This document shows positions 6,392 through 9,191 of a stretch of DNA of 9,191 bases, piece by piece. Numbering within the stretch: the first letter of the stretch is position 1; each line of letters opens with the position of its first letter. Both the position numbers and the translations under genes were made by a program. The notes beneath the pieces are model-generated. The model was not told the DNA's origin. It searched no databases and worked only from the letters and a program-made list of their open reading frames with translations. The DNA comes from an uncultured Collinsella sp. (GTDB taxonomy: Bacteria > Actinomycetota > Coriobacteriia > Coriobacteriales > Coriobacteriaceae): positions 1-9,191 of the forward strand of contig CABMPS010000071.1 in assembly GCA_902388545.1 (NCBI GenBank), given 5' to 3'.

Positions 6392-7570
6392 ATGAACGTT
6401 CTGGTCGTCAACGCAGGATCTTCGACCCTTAAGTATCAGGTCATCGATACCAAGTCCCACAAGGTGTCCGCAAAGGGCTCCTGCGAGCGCGTCTGCTTTA
6501 CCGGCGGTACCTTCACCCACGCCGCCAACGGCTCCAAGAAGGTGACCGAGAACATCGAGTTCCCCGACCACAAGGTCGCCATCGAGGTCGTCCTGAAGGA
6601 CCTCGAGGCTAACGGCGTCAAGATCGAGGGCATTGGCCACCGTATCGTTCAGGGCGGTTGGTACTTTGGCGATTCCTCCCTCGTCGACGAGGACGTCCTT
6701 GCCAAGATCCGCGAGGTCGCTCCGCTCGCTCCGCTGCACAACAACCCCGAGGCCAACGTTATCGAGTACTGCCTGGAGCAGTATCCCGACCTGCCCAACG
6801 TCACGGTCTACGACACCGCTTTCCACTTCAACATGCCCGAGGTCGCCAAGACTTACGCCCTGCCCAAGGACGTCTGCGACAAGCTGCACATCCGTAAGTA
6901 CGGCGCCCACGGCACCAGCTACCGCTACATCTCCAAGAAGGTCGCCGAGATGACCAACGGCGAGGCCCGCAAGGTCGTCGTGTGCCATATCGGCTCCGGC
7001 GCTTCCCTGTGCGCCATCGAGGACGGCAAGTGCATGGACACCACCATGGGCTTGACGCCGCTCGACGGCGTCATGATGGGCACCCGCTGCGGCTCCATCG
7101 ACCCGGCTACCGTGTGCTACCTGCAGCGCGAGGGCGGCTACACCTTCGACGAGGTCGACGAGATGATGAACAAGAAGTCCGGCCTTTTGGCTGTGACCGG
7201 TGGCAAGACCAACGACTGCCGCAACGTCGAGGAGCTCGCCGCCGCTGGCGACCCCGAGGCTCAGCTCGCCTTCGACATGTTCGTCTACAAGATTGCCGCC
7301 AAGGCTGCCGAGATGGCCACTTCCATGTGCGGCATGGACACGCTGGTCTTCACCGCCGGCATCGGTGAGCACGCTCCGGCCGTTCGCGCCGGCGTTGCCG
7401 ACCGTCTGGCCTTTATGGGCGTCAAGATGGACCATGCCCGTAACGCCCTGCGTGGTGACGGCGCTTGGTGCCTGTCCGCAAAGGATTCCAAGGTCAAGAT
7501 TTTCGTCATCCCCACGGACGAGGAGTTCATGATCGCTTCCGACGTCGAGCGCATCGTCAACGGCAAGTAA
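6392..7570 (+). CDS. ackA: Acetate kinase, first tandem paralog (divergent active site)
   Basis: Acetate kinase interconverts acetyl phosphate + ADP and acetate + ATP, the ATP-yielding end of acetate fermentation, in the cytoplasm. It has 392 residues with the family layout: phosphate-binding VLVVNAGSSTLK (3-14), GHRIVQGG (82-89), APLH (113-116), DTAFH (141-145), AHGTSYRY (172-179), CHIGSGAS (198-205), GLTPLDG (220-226), GTRCGSIDP (230-238), TAGIGEH (321-327) and PTDEE (374-378). Catalytic equivalents R84, D141, H173 and R232 are present. Unusual are T12 for Ser, Q87 and W90 in the usual HGGE, A172 for Phe, Y177 for His, S202 in the HLGNG motif and H327 in GIGEN. The SD is AGGGAG at 6382-6387. 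Codons are strongly C-ending, which suggests high expression. No pta gene is adjacent in the window. It could act on another carboxylate or phosphoryl donor. Confidence 0.93.
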   Translation: MNVLVVNAGSSTLKYQVIDTKSHKVSAKGSCERVCFTGGTFTHAANGSKKVTENIEFPDHKVAIEVVLKDLEANGVKIEGIGHRIVQGGWYFGDSSLVDEDVLAKIREVAPLAPLHNNPEANVIEYCLEQYPDLPNVTVYDTAFHFNMPEVAKTYALPKDVCDKLHIRKYGAHGTSYRYISKKVAEMTNGEARKVVVCHIGSGASLCAIEDGKCMDTTMGLTPLDGVMMGTRCGSIDPATVCYLQREGGYTFDEVDEMMNKKSGLLAVTGGKTNDCRNVEELAAAGDPEAQLAFDMFVYKIAAKAAEMATSMCGMDTLVFTAGIGEHAPAVRAGVADRLAFMGVKMDHARNALRGDGAWCLSAKDSKVKIFVIPTDEEFMIASDVERIVNGK

Positions 7571-7584
7571 TTGATGCAAGGGGA

Positions 7585-7621
7585 GGGGACTGGATGGCCT
7601 TGTGCCGTTCAGCCCCCTTTT
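7585..7621 (+). terminator. Intrinsic terminator of the first ackA
   Basis: A stem pairs 7585-7598 with 7604-7616 (one bulged A at 7589, two G-U pairs) around loop CTTGT, followed by C and TTTT at 7618-7621. It begins 15 bases after the stop codon. It should stop most transcription before the second ackA, so the two kinases are likely separate units. Confidence 0.85.
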
Positions 7622-7640
7622 ACGCTCTTTGGGCGAAGAG

Positions 7641-7714
7641 TTTAATAGATATTTATTGGATTCTGATAACTTCTTATTAAGTGTACGGCCACCTTATAGG
7701 TTTGCCGACCGTAC
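7641..7714 (+). promoter_or_regulatory. AT-rich promoter region with inverted repeat before the second ackA
   Basis: After the terminator the sequence becomes AT-rich (7641-7681), then shows TTATAG/TATAGG at 7694-7700 as a possible -10 box. This box lies between inverted arms GTACGG (7683-7688) and CCGTAC (7709-7714), an arrangement like that upstream of the HIT gene. Within it, ACC (7691-7693) can pair with GGT (7699-7701). I find no clear -35. The repeat could be an operator or a leader hairpin. Confidence 0.35.
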
Positions 7715-7734
7715 TGTAATCACGAAGGAGTCTC

Positions 7735-8913
7735 ATGAACGTACTTGTTGTCAACGCCGGCAGCTCGAGCCTTAAATTTCAGCTTTTGGATACCGATACC
7801 CGCGAGGTTTTCGCCAAGGGCAACTGCGAGCGTATCGGCTCGGATATGGGCACCTTTGGCCACTCCGAGAACGGTGGTGCCAAGCTGACCGAGGAGATTC
7901 CTTTTCCCGATCATCGCTGCGCCATTGCGCGCGTGCTCGAGGAGCTCGAGAAGACCGACTTTACGATCGATGGCATCGGCCACCGTATCGTTCAGGGTGG
8001 CTGGCACTTCGATGATTCCGCGGTCGTCGACGATGAGGTCATGGCTAAGATCCTTGAGGTGGCTCCGCTCGCCCCTCTGCACAATTACGGCGAGGCCGCG
8101 GCAATCGAATATTGCCGCGAGAAGTATCCGGAGTTGCCCAACGTGGCTGTCTTCGACACCTCGTTCCACATGACCATGCCCGAGGTCGCCTACACCTACG
8201 CCCTGCCCAAGGACGTGTGCGACAAGTACCACGTTCGCAAGTACGGTGCCCACGGCACGAGCCACCGCTATGAGTGGATGATGGCCAAGGAGATCCTGGG
8301 CTCGCGCTGCCACCGTCTGCTTTCGTGCCATCTGGGCAACGGTGCTTCGCTCGCCGCCATCGAGGACGGCGTGTGCCGCGACACCACGATGGGCCTCACG
8401 CCGCTCGACGGCCTGATGATGGGCACCCGTTGTGGTTCCATTGACCCGGCCACCGTGTGCTACCTGCAGCGCGAGGGCGGCTACAGCTACCAGGAAGTCG
8501 ATGACATGATGAACAAGCAGTCCGGTCTGCTTGCCATCTCGGGCATCTCCAACGATGCCCGCGACATCCGTACGCGCGCTTCCGAGGGTGACGAGCGCTG
8601 CCTGCTCGCCTTCGATATGTTCGCATACAAGGCCATGCAGCAGGCCGGTTCCATGATTGCCTCCATGGCGGGCGTGGACACCATTACCTTTACCGCCGGC
8701 ATCGGCGAGAATGACTGGTCGATCCGCAAGGCCTTCTGCGACTGCTTTGAGTGGCTGGGCGTGCGTATCGACAACAACAAGAACCGCGAGGCCGTGGGCA
8801 ACGGCCCACAGGTCATCAGCGCCGCCGGTTCCGCCGTCACGGTCATGGTCATCCCCACCGACGAGGAATACATGATCGCCCACGACGTCGAGCGTCTGAC
8901 CGCGAACAACTAG
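7735..8913 (+). CDS. ackA: Acetate kinase, second tandem paralog (more canonical)
   Basis: Same reaction and length (392 residues) as the preceding paralog and about 59% identical to it by hand alignment. It keeps the standard residues where the first copy differs: SSSLK (10-14), H177 in AHGTSHRY, CHLGNG (198-203) and GIGEN (322-326). R84, D141, H173, R232 and E377/E378 are in place. Like the first copy it has Q87 and W90 (GHRIVQGGW) and A172 where most acetate kinases have Phe. The copies differ most at about 181-197 and 327-365. The SD is AAGGAG at 7725-7730, a strong site. Codons are less uniformly C-ending than in the first copy, suggesting lower or conditional expression. It is followed by a strong terminator and is probably transcribed alone. 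It is the better candidate for the ordinary housekeeping enzyme. Confidence 0.95.
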   Translation: MNVLVVNAGSSSLKFQLLDTDTREVFAKGNCERIGSDMGTFGHSENGGAKLTEEIPFPDHRCAIARVLEELEKTDFTIDGIGHRIVQGGWHFDDSAVVDDEVMAKILEVAPLAPLHNYGEAAAIEYCREKYPELPNVAVFDTSFHMTMPEVAYTYALPKDVCDKYHVRKYGAHGTSHRYEWMMAKEILGSRCHRLLSCHLGNGASLAAIEDGVCRDTTMGLTPLDGLMMGTRCGSIDPATVCYLQREGGYSYQEVDDMMNKQSGLLAISGISNDARDIRTRASEGDERCLLAFDMFAYKAMQQAGSMIASMAGVDTITFTAGIGENDWSIRKAFCDCFEWLGVRIDNNKNREAVGNGPQVISAAGSAVTVMVIPTDEEYMIAHDVERLTANN

Positions 8914-8933
8914 CGCTCATTTGTAATTAAACG

Positions 8934-8970
8934 AAAGGCCTCCAGAGCAAACGGCTTCGGAGGCCTTTTT
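8934..8970 (+). terminator. Strong intrinsic terminator after the second ackA
   Basis: A perfect 10-bp stem, AAAGGCCTCC (8934-8943) with GGAGGCCTTT (8959-8968), has a further short inner stem (8945-8948 with 8954-8957). It runs into TTTTTGTTG. The A-rich sequence before the stem (TAATTAAACGAAA) would give U residues on the opposite strand, so it may work in both directions, as expected if a convergent gene lies to the right. Confidence 0.93.
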
Positions 8971-9191
8971 GTTGTCAGGGGGACGGCGGCCGCACTCCGC
9001 CTTTCGGATCCAAAGTGATCGATCCCAAACGCATGTGCTCTCAGCAACGGGACCCATTCATTCAGATCCTCAGCCCCAGCTCGTAGCCAAGCCGCCGTCC
9101 ACTCCAGATTCCTTAGCTGCCACGTAGCGGCAGGGACCCTACAGGGTAAAGCTCTGAAAACATTCCGCACTGATATTGTCTGTATTGAAGA
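8971..9191. other. 221 bases without a supported gene; several inverted repeats
   Basis: No frame on either strand looks convincingly coding. The longest minus-strand frame (open from the right edge to 8910) uses rare codons such as ATA, has only a GTG start and runs through the terminator. A shorter minus-strand frame ends at TAG 9139-9141 (reading ...SAECFQSFTL) and could be the tail of a gene outside the window, but 16 codons cannot settle this. Inverted repeats seen: GGACGGCGGC (8981-8990) with GCCGCCGTCC (9091-9100); GGATC (9006-9010) with GATCC (9021-9025); CTGCC (9117-9121) with GGCAG (9129-9133); ACCCT (9136-9140) with AGGGT (9143-9147). Confidence 0.5.

Noticed and set aside
6377..8883. 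Two long minus-strand open frames (about 400 and 387 codons) opposite the two acetate kinase genes
   Set aside because: Their translations are low-complexity Val/Leu/Gly/Asp/His-rich sequences typical of antisense frames over GC-biased genes. They have no ribosome sites or family motifs, and the + strand frames are unmistakable AckA.
8910..9170. Minus-strand 86-codon frame at the right end
   Set aside because: It has only a GTG start, uses rare codons, runs through the strong terminator and ends inside the second ackA stop region; no recognisable domain.
8971..9191. tRNA or other known RNA gene at the right end
   Set aside because: I could not find a cloverleaf with acceptor, T-loop and anticodon arms on either strand; the repeats do not match any RNA family I recognise.
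1..9191. CRISPR array, insertion sequence or prophage
   Set aside because: No regularly spaced direct repeats, transposase, integrase or phage protein motifs were found on either strand.

Overview
The window reads as GC-rich chromosomal DNA of a Gram-positive, actinobacterial-style anaerobe. A gut Collinsella or a close Coriobacteriia relative fits best. That placement rests on codon style, clear Shine-Dalgarno (SD) sites and the fermentative acetate kinases; no marker gene proves it. Every gene I can support lies on the + strand.

Left part (1-4059), housekeeping: the 3' part of an RNase D gene cut by the window edge, a membrane-bound YugP-type zinc metallopeptidase ending in a strong hairpin, then xseA and xseB (both subunits of exonuclease VII) and a HIT-family nucleotide hydrolase. 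These genes are closely spaced and have high GC at third codon positions. A TATAAT box inside a short inverted repeat may give the HIT gene its own promoter.

Middle (4060-6338), accessory-looking: a LysR-type regulator followed in the same direction by a drug-efflux-like MFS transporter. Both have visibly lower GC and less biased codon use than their neighbours, which suggests a different history. The regulator carries an uninterrupted G8 tract near its DNA-binding domain. A 19-bp inverted repeat lies between the two genes. The MFS gene is followed by a 15-bp hairpin.

Right part (6339-8970), acetate metabolism: two tandem full-length acetate kinase paralogs of 392 residues each, about 59% identical by hand alignment. 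Each is followed by its own intrinsic terminator, and no phosphotransacetylase gene is in the window. Both depart from textbook AckA in the acetate pocket (Phe to Ala; HGGE to QGGW). The first copy also changes several normally invariant catalytic or nucleotide-contact positions, while the second keeps them. The last 221 bases contain no gene I can support, but hold inverted repeats that could fold in alternative ways.

I found no CRISPR array, tRNA, rRNA, insertion sequence or phage gene, and no clearly new multi-gene system. The best leads are the divergent AckA pair and the possibly slippage-prone regulator beside the transporter.
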